Source of the DNA: Terriglobia bacterium
GTDB lineage: Bacteria; Acidobacteriota; Terriglobia; Terriglobales; Acidobacteriaceae
Assembly: GCA_020073385.1 (NCBI GenBank)
Contig: JAIQFH010000005.1
Location: 122,514 to 186,513 of the forward strand
DNA: 64,000 bases
Direction of reading: 5' to 3'
Part shown: positions 11,501-19,703 of the stretch, piece after piece
Position numbering within the stretch: position 1 is the stretch's first letter
How the letters are laid out: each line of letters begins with the position of its first letter
Position numbers and translations under genes: made by a program
Notes under the pieces: generated by a model
The model's database searches: none
Seen by the model: the letters and a program-made list of their open reading frames with translations, nothing else
What the model was told of the DNA's origin: nothing

Positions 11501-12078
11501 AGGTTGTGAACCACCCGCTGGCCGTTGAAGCTAACGTTGAAGTCACTGCCGGCAGATGTGGGAACCATGAAGTCCCCTTGCACGCTGGAGGCGCCTGGCG
11601 TAAGCGCTTCGAGCGCGAACACGCTGCGCCCATTCGCGGCCAGTTTGCTGATCTGCTGCCCGGTGACCATGCTGCTGACTTCGCCGGTATCAGTTTGCAC
11701 GACAGCTGCGTTGGCTTCGACGGTAATCGTCTCTTGCGTGCTGCCGACCTGCAGCTTGAAGTCAACGCGGGTGCGGTCGGCGACCTGCAGCGTGATGCCC
11801 TTTTTCTCTTCGACTTTGAAGCCCGGAGCTGTCGCGCGGACTATATAGGGCCCGATGTGCAGATTAGGAACCACGTATTGACCGTCGCTGCTGCCGGTCA
11901 CATTGGTGGTTATGCCCGTCTCAGTATTTGTAAGAGTGACTTTGACGTCAGGAACCGCGGCCCCCGAAGGGTCCGTGACAGTTCCGAGGATGGTCGCCTC
12001 CTGGGCGAAAGCGAAGGTGCCCAGTGATACGAACAAGGCGATTAACAGCAAACCTCGTGTGAAGGAGAGAAACTTCAT
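8578..12078 (-). CDS. TonB-dependent receptor, Oar-like, with N-terminal carboxypeptidase-regulatory domain
   Basis: 1166 residues, starting at an ATG with GGAGG seven bases upstream. A signal peptide ends TFAFAQ near residue 25. Next comes a CarboxypepD_reg-like beta-sandwich (about 26-110; TILGTVTDPSGAAVPDV), then a plug domain (about 118-240) and a long beta-barrel. The C-terminus ends LQLGAKLIF, with the terminal Phe expected of outer-membrane barrels. The family imports large or scarce substrates across the outer membrane with TonB energy; Oar-type members are greatly expanded in Acidobacteria and mostly uncharacterised. No TonB box is obvious. The promoter carries two LacI-type operators, suggesting sugar- or nucleoside-responsive control, but no LacI-family regulator is in the window. 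Confidence 0.95.
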   Translation of the reverse strand: MKFLSFTRGLLLIALFVSLGTFAFAQEATILGTVTDPSGAAVPDVKVTLTNTETGITTNVTGSSDGQYVVPNLHIGPYIVRATAPGFKVEEKKGITLQVADRTRVDFKLQVGSTQETITVEANAAVVQTDTGEVSSMVTGQQISKLAANGRSVFALEALTPGASSVQGDFMVPTSAGSDFNVSFNGQRVVHNLWLIDGGEAADRGGGGGSDVAPSMESIAEFRALTSNYSAEYGTSSAGTMTMVIKSGTKAFHASAFYNGRNDALDARNFFNPAPNKVAELRFHDFGFNVGGPVSLHPNTSNPKTFFFYNMDWRRYIHGGLFNVNVPLASMYPNGAGDVVLPATDPGGTAITAVAPLLTTIPASIQYANCPGGVAPAGVTPGAAFPNNTIPACMVSPNAVALLGAGIFPKPTSGWAFIGGGNQPTFGREEIVRIDHRFTDKFSVFGHYIQDSADQNYGTTMWSGDNMPSVGNTFGNPSYHYVVHATHAINPNVLNEIAFNYNGNRIHILPDGVYKAPSGFTFNRIFTGENALNRIPSINLAKQMNDNYTANWVPWNNTADDYQIRDDVSWVKGAHQLKFGFSWAIYKKVQDYFASTQGGFTFDASATGFDYADFILGAAQGYNENAFKGTGHWNAINPAAYIQDNWRVNNRLTLNLGLRWDGMPHTYEANNAMGNFYPNLYDPAQAAVFVKGTNGGQIASNSPGLGTSPLKELQGYQLYLNGIGLEGKNGVPKGLAKGNWWDFGPRFGFAYDVTGSGKTVVRGGFGVMYERIQGNDMYNGATNPPFGYSLNSGNVLLANPHTTWQGGAITVPIVPAGVTGISEYYPTPRVSQYSIGVQQQVTNRAVLSVSYVGAIGRHLSYWQELNRPDPDQLASLTSTANHVGTDGVSHFNELVPYKGFTQLRQAFNGANSHYNSLQVELHGRVQRDLQLQVAYTYAKAIDPANGSTGNGWDLNSVTNPYVGWTYDAGPSALDRSNVAFVNFVYDIPLLKSSSNRAAKTLLGGWALSGIVSMQTGTPLNMTVSGNNVASLFSGGVGNRPDLSGTISYPKSKVLSPTGQAVGIQWVDVSAFTPPAAGKWGNLPFDALRGPGRNNWNLSLFKQFVFNESRGSAFEFRVDAFNAWNHTQFGGAGQNGGFHTGFDGGQAGQVTSAFDPRTLQLGAKLIF

Positions 12079-12149
12079 AATCAGCCTCCGAATTGTGATT
12101 TCAGGACTATTCGGCCCGGCCAGGCTGGGAACACAGGGCGGGAGATCCA

Positions 12150-12165
12150 TCGCGAACGTTCACGG
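12150..12165. promoter_or_regulatory. Downstream LacI-type operator
   Basis: CGCGAACGTTCACG is an imperfect palindrome centred on CG at 12157/12158. It is followed by GTTTA just as the upstream operator is. Its centre lies 34 bases (about three helical turns) from that operator. Confidence 0.6.
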
Positions 12166-12183
12166 TTTAGTCCCTGGGAGTTT

Positions 12184-12199
12184 CCGTAAACGTTTACGG
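12184..12199. promoter_or_regulatory. LacI-family operator over the receptor's start site
   Basis: CCGTAAACGTTTACGG is a perfect 16-bp palindrome with the central-CG core (AAACGTTT) known for PurR/CcpA/LacI-type operators. It abuts the -10 region and would cover the transcription start of the TonB-dependent receptor, the geometry of simple repression. Confidence 0.75.
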
Positions 12200-12227
12200 T
12201 TTAAGGCTTCTGCATGACCACTGTCAA
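12199..12227 (-). promoter_or_regulatory. Promoter of the TonB-dependent receptor
   Basis: On the minus strand a perfect -35 TTGACA (12227-12222) is followed after exactly 17 bases by a -10-like TTAAAC (12204-12199). The predicted start falls inside the palindromic operator. Confidence 0.65.
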
Positions 12228-12713
12228 GTAGAAAATCGATTTTGTGCTGACGATCACACAGGTCTGTGACTGGGATTACGGCGCTTTTCTTGAAAACGAA
12301 AATTTGGGCAAACGTGTGACGGGAATCATTGCTACGACTTCTTGGCCTGAAATAAAATCAACCCGATCCTCGACCGGATCAGCAGCCTCCAGCAGGAGCG
12401 TGGGCGCTCTTGAAAAGATCTGATGCTCCGGCCGAGGACTTTCTTCCAATGGAGGTCAGTCGCCCCATCACCTTTGCACGGCCTTCCCTTGCGCAAAAGT
12501 GCCCCACCGCCCACTTCCAGTCCATTAGTTGGTGTTTTTCGTTGACACCACAAGTTTGCGACTGATAAGTTCACGCAACAGTTTCGTCATACCTAATCCC
12601 GCGGTCGGATTGCGTTCCAATTTATGAAACGAAGACGTTAGATTGACGCAGCCGCCGCAAGCGAGTTTTCGCATTTATCGTTATTCCCGCATTTATCTCG
12701 ATTGGGGCGAGGG
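12228..12713. other. Divergent intergenic region
   Basis: About 490 bases between the receptor promoter and the Sel1 gene. Short frames here lack start signals or coding character; no repeat copy is seen. Confidence 0.5.
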
Positions 12714-13679
12714 ATGCGCAAATTGGGATCGCTGTGTCTGGCTGTGGCTATGCTGTTCACGAGTTCTCGCGCGAAGGCAGGCCATGTTGCGGACTTTGCC
12801 CATCTGCAGAAGGTTGCTGCGAAGGGAGACAGCCAGGCCCAATACATGCTGGGACTGGCCTATGAGTTCGGCCGCGGCATTGCGCAGGATCTCGGCGAGG
12901 CGGCTCGCTGGTACCAGAAGTCTGCCGATGCAGGAAACCCTGGGGCTCAAGCCCACCTGGGAAATCTGTACGCAGAAGGCAGGGGCGTGGCTCGCGATGA
13001 AACGGCGGCGCTAAAGTGGTACCTGCTCGCGGCTGTCAGAGACGATTCCGTAGCCGAGACCAATCTCGGTTGCATGTATTTCAGCGGCAAAGGAAGCGTG
13101 CGCCAGGACGCGGCCGAGGCGGCACGCTGGTTCACGAAAGCGGCAGCTCAGCACAACCCGCTTGCGGAGGCGAACCTCGCCACACTCTATTTCGAAGGCT
13201 GGGGGCTGCCCCGAGATCCTGAGAAAGCTGCGAGTCTGTACCTGGATGCCGCCAAACAGGGCAATCTGTACGCTCAAGCCAGGCTCGCTTGGATTTATGA
13301 GCACGGGGTCGGACGGAATCAGGATTTGGCCGAGTCCCTCAAATGGGATCGCATGGCGGCGCAGCACGGATATCCGCGGGCCTTGAATAATCTGGGCTAC
13401 CTTTACGAGCACGGTCTCGGTGTGCGGAAGAATTTTCCTGAAGCGGCCAAGCTGTATTGCGAAGCCGCCAATTCCAGCCTGGCTGAGGCACAGCAAAACT
13501 GGACCAATATTCAATCTAGTTTCAGCGGTTTGCCCGCGGGTTGCGACGAGGCGGCGCGGTGGCTGGCCAAAATAGCGCCGCAGGGACTCGGGAACAGTGA
13601 CGCGAGCGTCGAAGTAGGGCCGGAAACGCAGGTTGGTAGCTCGATCGTATCTGGCGCGTTTGTTTCCGAAAAACACTAG
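12714..13679 (+). CDS. Exported Sel1-repeat protein
   Basis: 321 residues. A signal peptide (about 1-22, ending AKAG) is followed by about seven Sel1-like repeats of 36 residues (for example AQYMLGLAYEFGRGIAQDLGEAARWYQKSAD) between residues 25 and 270. Sel1 arrays form right-handed solenoids that scaffold protein-protein contacts, often at the envelope. The C-terminal 50 residues are polar with no motif. The ATG at 12714 begins the signal peptide; a TTG four codons earlier is the alternative. No operon partner: the neighbours are convergent or divergent. Confidence 0.88.
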   Translation: MRKLGSLCLAVAMLFTSSRAKAGHVADFAHLQKVAAKGDSQAQYMLGLAYEFGRGIAQDLGEAARWYQKSADAGNPGAQAHLGNLYAEGRGVARDETAALKWYLLAAVRDDSVAETNLGCMYFSGKGSVRQDAAEAARWFTKAAAQHNPLAEANLATLYFEGWGLPRDPEKAASLYLDAAKQGNLYAQARLAWIYEHGVGRNQDLAESLKWDRMAAQHGYPRALNNLGYLYEHGLGVRKNFPEAAKLYCEAANSSLAEAQQNWTNIQSSFSGLPAGCDEAARWLAKIAPQGLGNSDASVEVGPETQVGSSIVSGAFVSEKH

Positions 13680-13724
13680 CGGGCCGCTGTTTGTGGCCAA
13701 CAGCGACGTAAAGCGGCCCCTGCA

Positions 13725-13763
13725 CGAATCCCACTTCTCGCAAAGCAGCGAGAAATGGGATGC
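13725..13763. repeat. Diverged family A repeat
   Basis: CCCACTTCTCGC / GCGAGAAATGGG arms, diverged from the consensus, just past the Sel1 gene. Confidence 0.6.
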
Positions 13764-13799
13764 TCCGATTTTTCCAATTCCAGATTCTCCTTCAAGTTT

Positions 13800-13912
13800 C
13801 CCTGGCGCGGGGATCAGGGAGCGCCTTCATCGCGGTTTCGCGGCTGGACGTCGTTGGGGTGGCGACTCCTACGAGGGTGTAGTTCTTGCGGACGATTGGA
13901 TGGTGCGGCCGA
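13800..13912 (-). pseudogene. Remnant of a second ADOP-type ABC permease
   Basis: The 53 bases ending at 13912 match 15842-15894 inside the intact permease at about 90% identity. Read on the minus strand they give VRKNYTLVGVA, against VRKNYTIVGVA in the intact protein. Homology stops abruptly on both sides; the frame runs on for about 25 unrelated residues to a stop. It lies immediately downstream of the intact gene and is joined to a family A tail (AAGGGTGGGGCACC). A decayed duplicate or a piece moved by recombination would explain it. Confidence 0.7.
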
Positions 13913-13959
13913 CAAAACGCGGCAAGGGTGGGGCACCTTCTGACTTAATCGTACTCGAG

Positions 13960-16398
13960 TTATTCGTAGCGGAGGGCGGTCATGGGGTCTGTGCCAATCG
14001 CCTTTTTGGCGGGGGCTGAGCAGGCTACGGCGGCTACTACGCTCAGCAAGACTGTGACGGCCAGCAAGATCATGGGATCGTGGGAGCTGCCTTCGGCCCA
14101 ACGGGCCAGGAGTTTGTTTAGGGCTAGCGTTAGGACGACGCCTACCGCAATTCCTGCGCCGACGCTTACTACCGTCGAGGAGAAAGCGATCTTCAGCACG
14201 TGGCCGTGGCGGGCTCCGAGCGCGATGCGGATGCCGAACTCGTTGGTGCGCTGGGCTACGGAATAAGAGACGACGCTGTAGAGGCCGACTGCGGCGAGGG
14301 CTAGCGCGAGGACGGCGAAGGCTCCGAAGAGCCAGGCGACTAATTGCTCTTGTTCGTACTCCGGCTGGCCTTGAATCCAGTGATCGAGATCCTGAACTTG
14401 TCCGTTGATCTGCTGATCGGGGTCGACGGAGTTGACTTGCATTCCGATGGAGTGCAGAAGTTTGAGCGGGGACGAGTCGGAGCGGACGAGGATCTGCGTC
14501 CAGACTCGCATCGAGAGCGTGTAGGGGACGAAAATTTCGGGGAGGATGGGATTGTGCAGGCCATCGTCGCGCTTGTCTGCGATTACGCCCACAATCTGCA
14601 ACCACGAGTCGGAGTCTTGTGCGGTGGCAACGAAGGGTAACGCTTCTTTCATGTCGGGTACTCGGAGGGAGCGTCCTAGCGCGTCACCGTTGGGGAAGTA
14701 GAGCTTAGCCATGGTTTGATTGATGACCGCCAGGTGCGCGGCGTTGTGATTCTCGGCCTCGTCCCAGATTCTTCCTTGTGCTACGGGAATGCGCAGGATC
14801 GGGAAATATCCCGGGCTGACGAAGTTGACACGAACTTTTTGATCGTCGCGGCGGGGCTGGCCGAGGATTTCAATGTTGGTTCCCCATCCGTTGGAGGGGG
14901 GCGTGGCATTGGTGGAGATTGCAGTCATGGTGACGCCGGGGACCGTGGCCGCGCGGCGATGCAACTCTTCGAAATACGCCTGGCGAGCTTTCCAGGTGGG
15001 ATAGGCTCCATCGTGCACGGGGATTCCGACAGACATCACATTGTGCGGGTCGTAGCCGAGAGGCGTGTGCAGGAGATGAAGAAATCCCTGCATGGCGGCT
15101 CCGGCTCCGGCAAGCATGAGGAGTGTAAGGGCGACCTGCGCGCTGGTGAGGAGGCTGTGGGTGGTGCGTCCGTAAACCGCGCCGACGATCTTGCCCGTGC
15201 TGGACTGCATCACCTGGCTGACTTGCGGACGTGAGAGCTGCAGGGCAGGCCACAGTCCGAAGAGCAGCCCGGTGAGCATGGCGATGGCGACACTGAACGC
15301 GAGCACGGGCAGGTTGATCTGGATGTCGGCCTCGTGCGGGAAGGAATATTTCGGCAGCAGATGGATGATGATGGCGAGCGCGCGATAGGCGAAGAGCACG
15401 CCGAGAACGGCTCCGGTGAACGAGAGCAGCAACGACTCGGTCAGGAGTTGACGAATGAGGCGTGGGCGGCTTGCGCCGATGGCGGTGCGAACGGCGAGTT
15501 CATGCTGGCGCACCGTGCCGCGAGCCAGGAGAAGGATGGAGACGTTGCCGCATCCGATGGCGAGAAGCAAGGCTACTGCCGTGAACAAGAGATACAAGGT
15601 GCCACCGAGATCATGAACGAAATTGTCATTCAGGCCGACCACATAGAACTGGAAATGCTCGCTGGGAAAATGCTTGGGCGTTTCCTTGGCGAACTGATCG
15701 ATTAAAGGAGCCAGAGCGGCGTTGGCCATTTCATGGGTGACTCCGGGCTTCAGGCGAAGGCCGACATAGTAAGCCCTGACGGGATCGAGTGAAATTTTGA
15801 GGGGGAGATAGACGTCGCCGTCATCCCAAGTAAAGCGCGGGGCGGCGACTCCGACGATGGTGTAGTTCTTGCGGACTAATTGGATGGTGCGGCCGAGGAT
15901 CGTGGGGTCGGAGTTGAAGTGGCGCTGCCAGAATTTGTAGCCCAGCACGGCGACAGGCTGCGGTTCCTGACCGTCGATTGCGTCGGAGGGGATCAGGCCA
16001 CGTCCGAGCGCGGGTGGGACTCCCATGAAGTTGAAGCCGTTGGAAGACATGTAGACACCCTGGATGTCTTCGGGAAGATCGTGGCCGGTGACGGTGAGGT
16101 TCCAGTCATCGGTCATGAAGGCGTCTTCGACGGCCGGGGATTTTCGAATCTCCTGCCATTGAGCGCCCGTCAGACCGAATCCGCGTTCTTGTGTGGAGGC
16201 GTCGCGGAGGCGCATGTGGACCATGCGGTCGGAAGCCGCGTATGGATAAGGATCCAGGAGGATGGCGTGGATGACGCTGAAGACCGCGGTGGTGGCTCCG
16301 ATGCCGAGGGCGAGGGAGAGGATTGCGGTCAGGGCGAAACCGGGATTCTTGAATAGTTGTCGGAGCGTGTAGCGGAAGTCTTGCAGGAGAGTCTGCAT
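13960..16398 (-). CDS. ADOP-type ABC transporter permease (MacB/FtsX-like)
   Basis: 812 residues. The start MQTLLQDFRYTLRQLFKNPGF is the signature opening of acidobacterial duplicated orphan permeases. TM1 (about 20-42) is followed by a MacB-type periplasmic domain, then three FtsX helices (about 280-400). The whole module is repeated: TM near 425, second periplasmic domain to about 680, and three helices at about 690-805. The C-terminus GTDPMTALRYE is canonical. These genes generally lack an adjacent ATPase, and none is visible here. Role unknown; MacB relatives export peptides, lipoproteins or macrolides. GAGG lies nine bases before the ATG. Confidence 0.95.
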   Translation of the reverse strand: MQTLLQDFRYTLRQLFKNPGFALTAILSLALGIGATTAVFSVIHAILLDPYPYAASDRMVHMRLRDASTQERGFGLTGAQWQEIRKSPAVEDAFMTDDWNLTVTGHDLPEDIQGVYMSSNGFNFMGVPPALGRGLIPSDAIDGQEPQPVAVLGYKFWQRHFNSDPTILGRTIQLVRKNYTIVGVAAPRFTWDDGDVYLPLKISLDPVRAYYVGLRLKPGVTHEMANAALAPLIDQFAKETPKHFPSEHFQFYVVGLNDNFVHDLGGTLYLLFTAVALLLAIGCGNVSILLLARGTVRQHELAVRTAIGASRPRLIRQLLTESLLLSFTGAVLGVLFAYRALAIIIHLLPKYSFPHEADIQINLPVLAFSVAIAMLTGLLFGLWPALQLSRPQVSQVMQSSTGKIVGAVYGRTTHSLLTSAQVALTLLMLAGAGAAMQGFLHLLHTPLGYDPHNVMSVGIPVHDGAYPTWKARQAYFEELHRRAATVPGVTMTAISTNATPPSNGWGTNIEILGQPRRDDQKVRVNFVSPGYFPILRIPVAQGRIWDEAENHNAAHLAVINQTMAKLYFPNGDALGRSLRVPDMKEALPFVATAQDSDSWLQIVGVIADKRDDGLHNPILPEIFVPYTLSMRVWTQILVRSDSSPLKLLHSIGMQVNSVDPDQQINGQVQDLDHWIQGQPEYEQEQLVAWLFGAFAVLALALAAVGLYSVVSYSVAQRTNEFGIRIALGARHGHVLKIAFSSTVVSVGAGIAVGVVLTLALNKLLARWAEGSSHDPMILLAVTVLLSVVAAVACSAPAKKAIGTDPMTALRYE

Positions 16399-16726
16399 GG
16401 GCGTCGTCCTCGTGGAGGGATAGACGGATGAGGCGGGAATTGGTACGGGGGAGTTGGCGAATGTTTATCGGGGTGGGTGTTTTGTTTCGAGTATTGGGGG
16501 GACGGGTGCGGAGGCGGGACGCCCCCGCCACAGCCGGCAGGATGCCGGCGCTACGGGCTGCGTGGGACTGGATGCGGGAGGTTGGTGGACCAGTTGCTGT
16601 TTTATTGCGCGCTTTGCGCGCAACCCCGGACGAAGCGTCCGGGGCTACATTTTGTTGGGACCGGGAAGTCAAAGTCCCCACCCTGTCTCGCAAAAAACGC
16701 GAGACAAGGATGGGGCACCGTTGTGT
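16399..16726. repeat. Gap made of three repeat families
   Basis: Family E (AGCCGGCAGGATGCCGGCGCTACG) at about 16510-16555. Family B (GCGCGCTTTGCGCGCAA, then CCCCGGACGAAGCGTCCGGGGCTACA) at 16606-16652. Family A (CCCCACCCTGTCTCGC / GCGAGACAAGGATGGGG, then CACC) at about 16668-16722. The family B copy is nearly identical over 45 bases to 41241-41287. Confidence 0.85.
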
Positions 16727-17962
16727 CTAGATATATTTCAGCCAACTGGCTCTGCTCGTCGCCTTTATGTCGGCGAACCAGCGGCAGGCGAAATAGAGGA
16801 GGGCGATTGTGATTGCCCAGACTGCGTACAGAAGGGGAAGGGTCCAGGTGTATCCGTCGGGCGGTTCGGGATTGCCCATGGGGTGATTGGTGAAGAGCCA
16901 TGGGCTTACGTAGCCCAGACGAATCTTGGAGACGATGAGGGCCAGCACATGGATCAGGGGAATGTGGAGGACGTAGAAGAAGAAGGGGACGCGTCCGAAC
17001 ATGGCGATGATGCGGGAGAGAGCGCCACGCGCATTTTCCAGGAATGGGATTAACGCGATGATCGGGCCCAGGGTCATCAGCAGGAAGTTGAGTGAGGCTG
17101 GGTACTTTGTGCAATTGAGGAAGGAGAGGAGTGCGGGCATCGACGGCGCGCCGTTGTGGGAGATTACGGAACGATGCCAGGGGCGGGGATCTCCATAGAG
17201 GTTGAAGCCGCGAAGCAGCAGGAAAAGAGCGACGGCTCCCAGGCCTATCAGCAGGGAGATTTGTTTTCTGCGGGCGGGTTCCAGCGAGAGAACTTTGCCG
17301 AAGGCATAGCCCGCGGCCATTACGCCGATCCAGGGGATCAACGAGTAGAGCACGATCAGGTTGGGGCCGTTGGGACCGAACTGTACCGGGCCTGCGAAGA
17401 ATCCGACGTAGGCGATTTTCCAGAGGGCGGAGAGCTTGTTGCTATCCATGCCTTCGAGGAGTTTTCCGACGTAGGGATCTATAAGGTTGTGAGCGGCGAT
17501 GATGATCACGCCGATCGCTGCGGAGACGGGCAGAGGCAGTTTGACCAGAGCCGCCATGAGGATCATGCAGCAGCCGATAACCCATATCACGCCTGCCATT
17601 TCGTAGTGTGCGAAATCGAAGTTGAAGGTCCAGGCGAGACGGAGGATTGTGAGTTCGAGGAGGATGAGCCAGAGGCCGCGGATGATCAGGAAGCGCGAAA
17701 CGTCGGCGTGTTTGCGCGCGTAGAAAAAGATGCTGGTTCCGGCCAGGAAGATGAAGGCGGGGGCGCAGAAATGTGTGATCCATCGGGTGAAGAAGATTCC
17801 GAATGTGGGGCCGCCGGCGGGGAGGCCGGAGTAGACGCGGACATGATCGATGGCCATGATGACCATGACGGCGCCGCGGATGATATCGATGGAAGCGATG
17901 CGGGACGTGGTCGCGGGAGCGGCGTTGATGACGGGAGCGGCTGCTGCAACGGTGGTGCTCAT
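16727..17962 (-). CDS. DUF1624-type polytopic membrane protein (acyltransferase-like)
   Basis: 411 residues from the ATG at 17962. The opening RIASIDIIRGAVMVIMAIDHVR is the family hallmark of DUF1624/heparan-alpha-glucosaminide N-acetyltransferase-like proteins, with a conserved Asp-His in the first helix. About ten hydrophobic helices follow. Family knowledge points to transfer of acetyl groups across a membrane to a sugar, but most bacterial members are untested. The longer upstream frame runs through a family C repeat and is unlikely to be translated. No operon partner is evident. Confidence 0.88.
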   Translation of the reverse strand: MSTTVAAAAPVINAAPATTSRIASIDIIRGAVMVIMAIDHVRVYSGLPAGGPTFGIFFTRWITHFCAPAFIFLAGTSIFFYARKHADVSRFLIIRGLWLILLELTILRLAWTFNFDFAHYEMAGVIWVIGCCMILMAALVKLPLPVSAAIGVIIIAAHNLIDPYVGKLLEGMDSNKLSALWKIAYVGFFAGPVQFGPNGPNLIVLYSLIPWIGVMAAGYAFGKVLSLEPARRKQISLLIGLGAVALFLLLRGFNLYGDPRPWHRSVISHNGAPSMPALLSFLNCTKYPASLNFLLMTLGPIIALIPFLENARGALSRIIAMFGRVPFFFYVLHIPLIHVLALIVSKIRLGYVSPWLFTNHPMGNPEPPDGYTWTLPLLYAVWAITIALLYFACRWFADIKATSRASWLKYI

Positions 17963-18374
17963 TTGAAAGACCCCGTGATTTGAGATGGAATCACATTTTC
18001 GACGCTGAAGGGAAGCAAACGTTTCGTTTGGGGACGCGCGGGGGCTAAAGCCCTTCAATCTTGAACCCGCTAACGCGGCCCTGAAGGGCCGCTCTTCCAC
18101 GGATGCGCCGGCAGATGTGGTTTCCGGGTTGGAGGAATGAAGGAGCCATAGTGAGATCATTTGCGGTGTGTCCGAATGCAGGTTTATCGGCGGAAAAGAA
18201 ATGGCCACGGAATGCGTATTTTTCCGGAGTTGCAGGAAGGGACATTTTGAGCTTGAGATTGAAACAGTGGTGGTGTAGACGCCTGAAAGTCAAAATCTGA
18301 AAGTCAGAACCCCCACGTCTGGCAAAACCAGAAGTGGGGCACTCTGGAGTTTCGAGACTCGGGATTATGGCGTT
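17963..18374. repeat. Gap with family C and family A repeats
   Basis: Family C at 18041-18100 (GGGGCTAAAGCCC, then CGGCCCTGAAGGGCCGCTCTTCCA). Family A at about 18305-18343 (CCCCACGTCTGG / CCAGAAGTGGGG, then CAC). No gene is supported. Confidence 0.8.
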
Positions 18375-19514
18375 TCAGGGTTGGGCTGGTGTCTGCGGTG
18401 GGGATGCGGTGCGCATGCCTTGCGCGTCGAAGATGAAAGTTTTGGCTTCGGCTTCGGCGCCTTGGGGCGGGAGATCTTCGCCATTCCAGAGGAAGTTGAT
18501 TCCGGCGGCGTTGCCGACCCTGACTACCAACTCACGCGTGGCGTGGAAGGACGTTGCGGCGGGGGCGATCAACGTTTCCTGCGTGACCAGTTGTCCGTCG
18601 GAGGTGACGGAGATCCAGGAATTTTCGGTGGCGCGGACGATTAGTTTGAGAGTAGCCGCAGGTTTCTCGGGAGGTTTCGTCCCTGCGGAACCGAAGGAGC
18701 GGATCGTCACGTCACCCTTCTTTTCGACCTTGACCTCATCTGGATCTGTGCTGGTTGCCTCTGGCAGGACAGGAGCAGGTGCGCGATTTAAAGCAGGCGA
18801 AGTTTCTGATGAGGACTGCGCTGACTCGCTGGAAGAGCGCGGCGACGGAGTGGATGTCGGCGCGGGAGGTACGGAGGCACTGGGTGCCGGCGCTGCAGAT
18901 GATGACGAAGGCGGCGTGCTTTGAGCGGGAGCAGCGGAAACGGTTGTGGATGACACAGAGGAACCGCTCGACGCTCCTGCGGTTCGGTTGTTGCGGGAGT
19001 GTCGGGTCCACAGGAAGAACGCTGAGAGGAGAACGCAGACGGCCGCGGCGATCCGTATCCAAGAAATGCCCGAGGAGGGACGGCTGAGGTACTCCTTTTT
19101 TGCGGGCCGGATGTGTTCAGCGCGCGGAAGCTGCAACTCGGGAAGCTCCTCGACCGGGAGGGGCTCCTGGACTTTGACTTCTGGCTTGAAGGGACGAGGC
19201 AGTTTGGCCTGGGTCACGACTGGCGCATGCGGGTCGCGCCGTTCGGTCGCATCCCATCCGACGTGGGAGTCGACCTGAGCCTGGCGCAGGCAGGCCAGGT
19301 AGTCGTTGACGGCATCCTCGGAATCGAGGCCGAGGTGCTTGGCGTAGGCGCGGATGAATCCTTTGTTGAAGACTCCGCCGGGAAGCAGTTCGAAGTTTTC
19401 CTCTTCGATGGCCTGCAGCATGCGGGTGCCGATCTTGGTGACGTTGGAAACGTCGTCGAGCGAGAGCTCTTTCTTCTCGCGCGCTTTGCGAAATTTGTCG
19501 CCGAACTCGCCCAC
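18375..19514 (-). CDS. rodZ: RodZ-like cell-shape/helix-turn-helix membrane protein
   Basis: 379 residues from a GTG at 19514. The start is chosen because the protein then begins with GEFGDKFRKAREKKELSLDD, the usual opening of the RodZ HTH_25 domain, and GAAGGG lies about ten bases upstream. The ATGs 12-13 codons earlier overlap a -10-like TATGAT. The HTH domain (about 5-75) is followed by a charged linker, one membrane segment (about 155-175), a long Ser/Pro/Ala-rich stretch (about 185-265) and a DUF4115-type beta domain (about 285-365). RodZ links MreB to the peptidoglycan machinery; mreB is not in view. Confidence in the family is good, in exact orthology moderate. Confidence 0.85.
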   Translation of the reverse strand: MGEFGDKFRKAREKKELSLDDVSNVTKIGTRMLQAIEEENFELLPGGVFNKGFIRAYAKHLGLDSEDAVNDYLACLRQAQVDSHVGWDATERRDPHAPVVTQAKLPRPFKPEVKVQEPLPVEELPELQLPRAEHIRPAKKEYLSRPSSGISWIRIAAAVCVLLSAFFLWTRHSRNNRTAGASSGSSVSSTTVSAAPAQSTPPSSSSAAPAPSASVPPAPTSTPSPRSSSESAQSSSETSPALNRAPAPVLPEATSTDPDEVKVEKKGDVTIRSFGSAGTKPPEKPAATLKLIVRATENSWISVTSDGQLVTQETLIAPAATSFHATRELVVRVGNAAGINFLWNGEDLPPQGAEAEAKTFIFDAQGMRTASPPQTPAQP

Positions 19515-19703
19515 GTTGTGAAGACCCTTCGGGTGTGTTGGCAACATCATAGGACAACAGAGAAGAGCGCGCTACGGGACGGACGGACAGGGGCTGGGTA
19601 ACCGGGGGCTGCTTCCGCAATTCCTAGGGTGGTCTCCGTCGCTAGAAAGGCTTTAACCACTAAGGATACTAAGGTTCACGAAGAGGGCCTACGCCCGACC
19701 TTC

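Noticed and set aside
12332..12574. 80-codon minus-strand frame upstream of the TonB receptor
   Set aside because: No ribosome binding site, no coding composition, no recognisable fold.
16399..16726. Plus-strand frames in the repeat-rich gap (such as 16428-16730)
   Set aside because: They are translations of repeat families E, B and A with no start signals.
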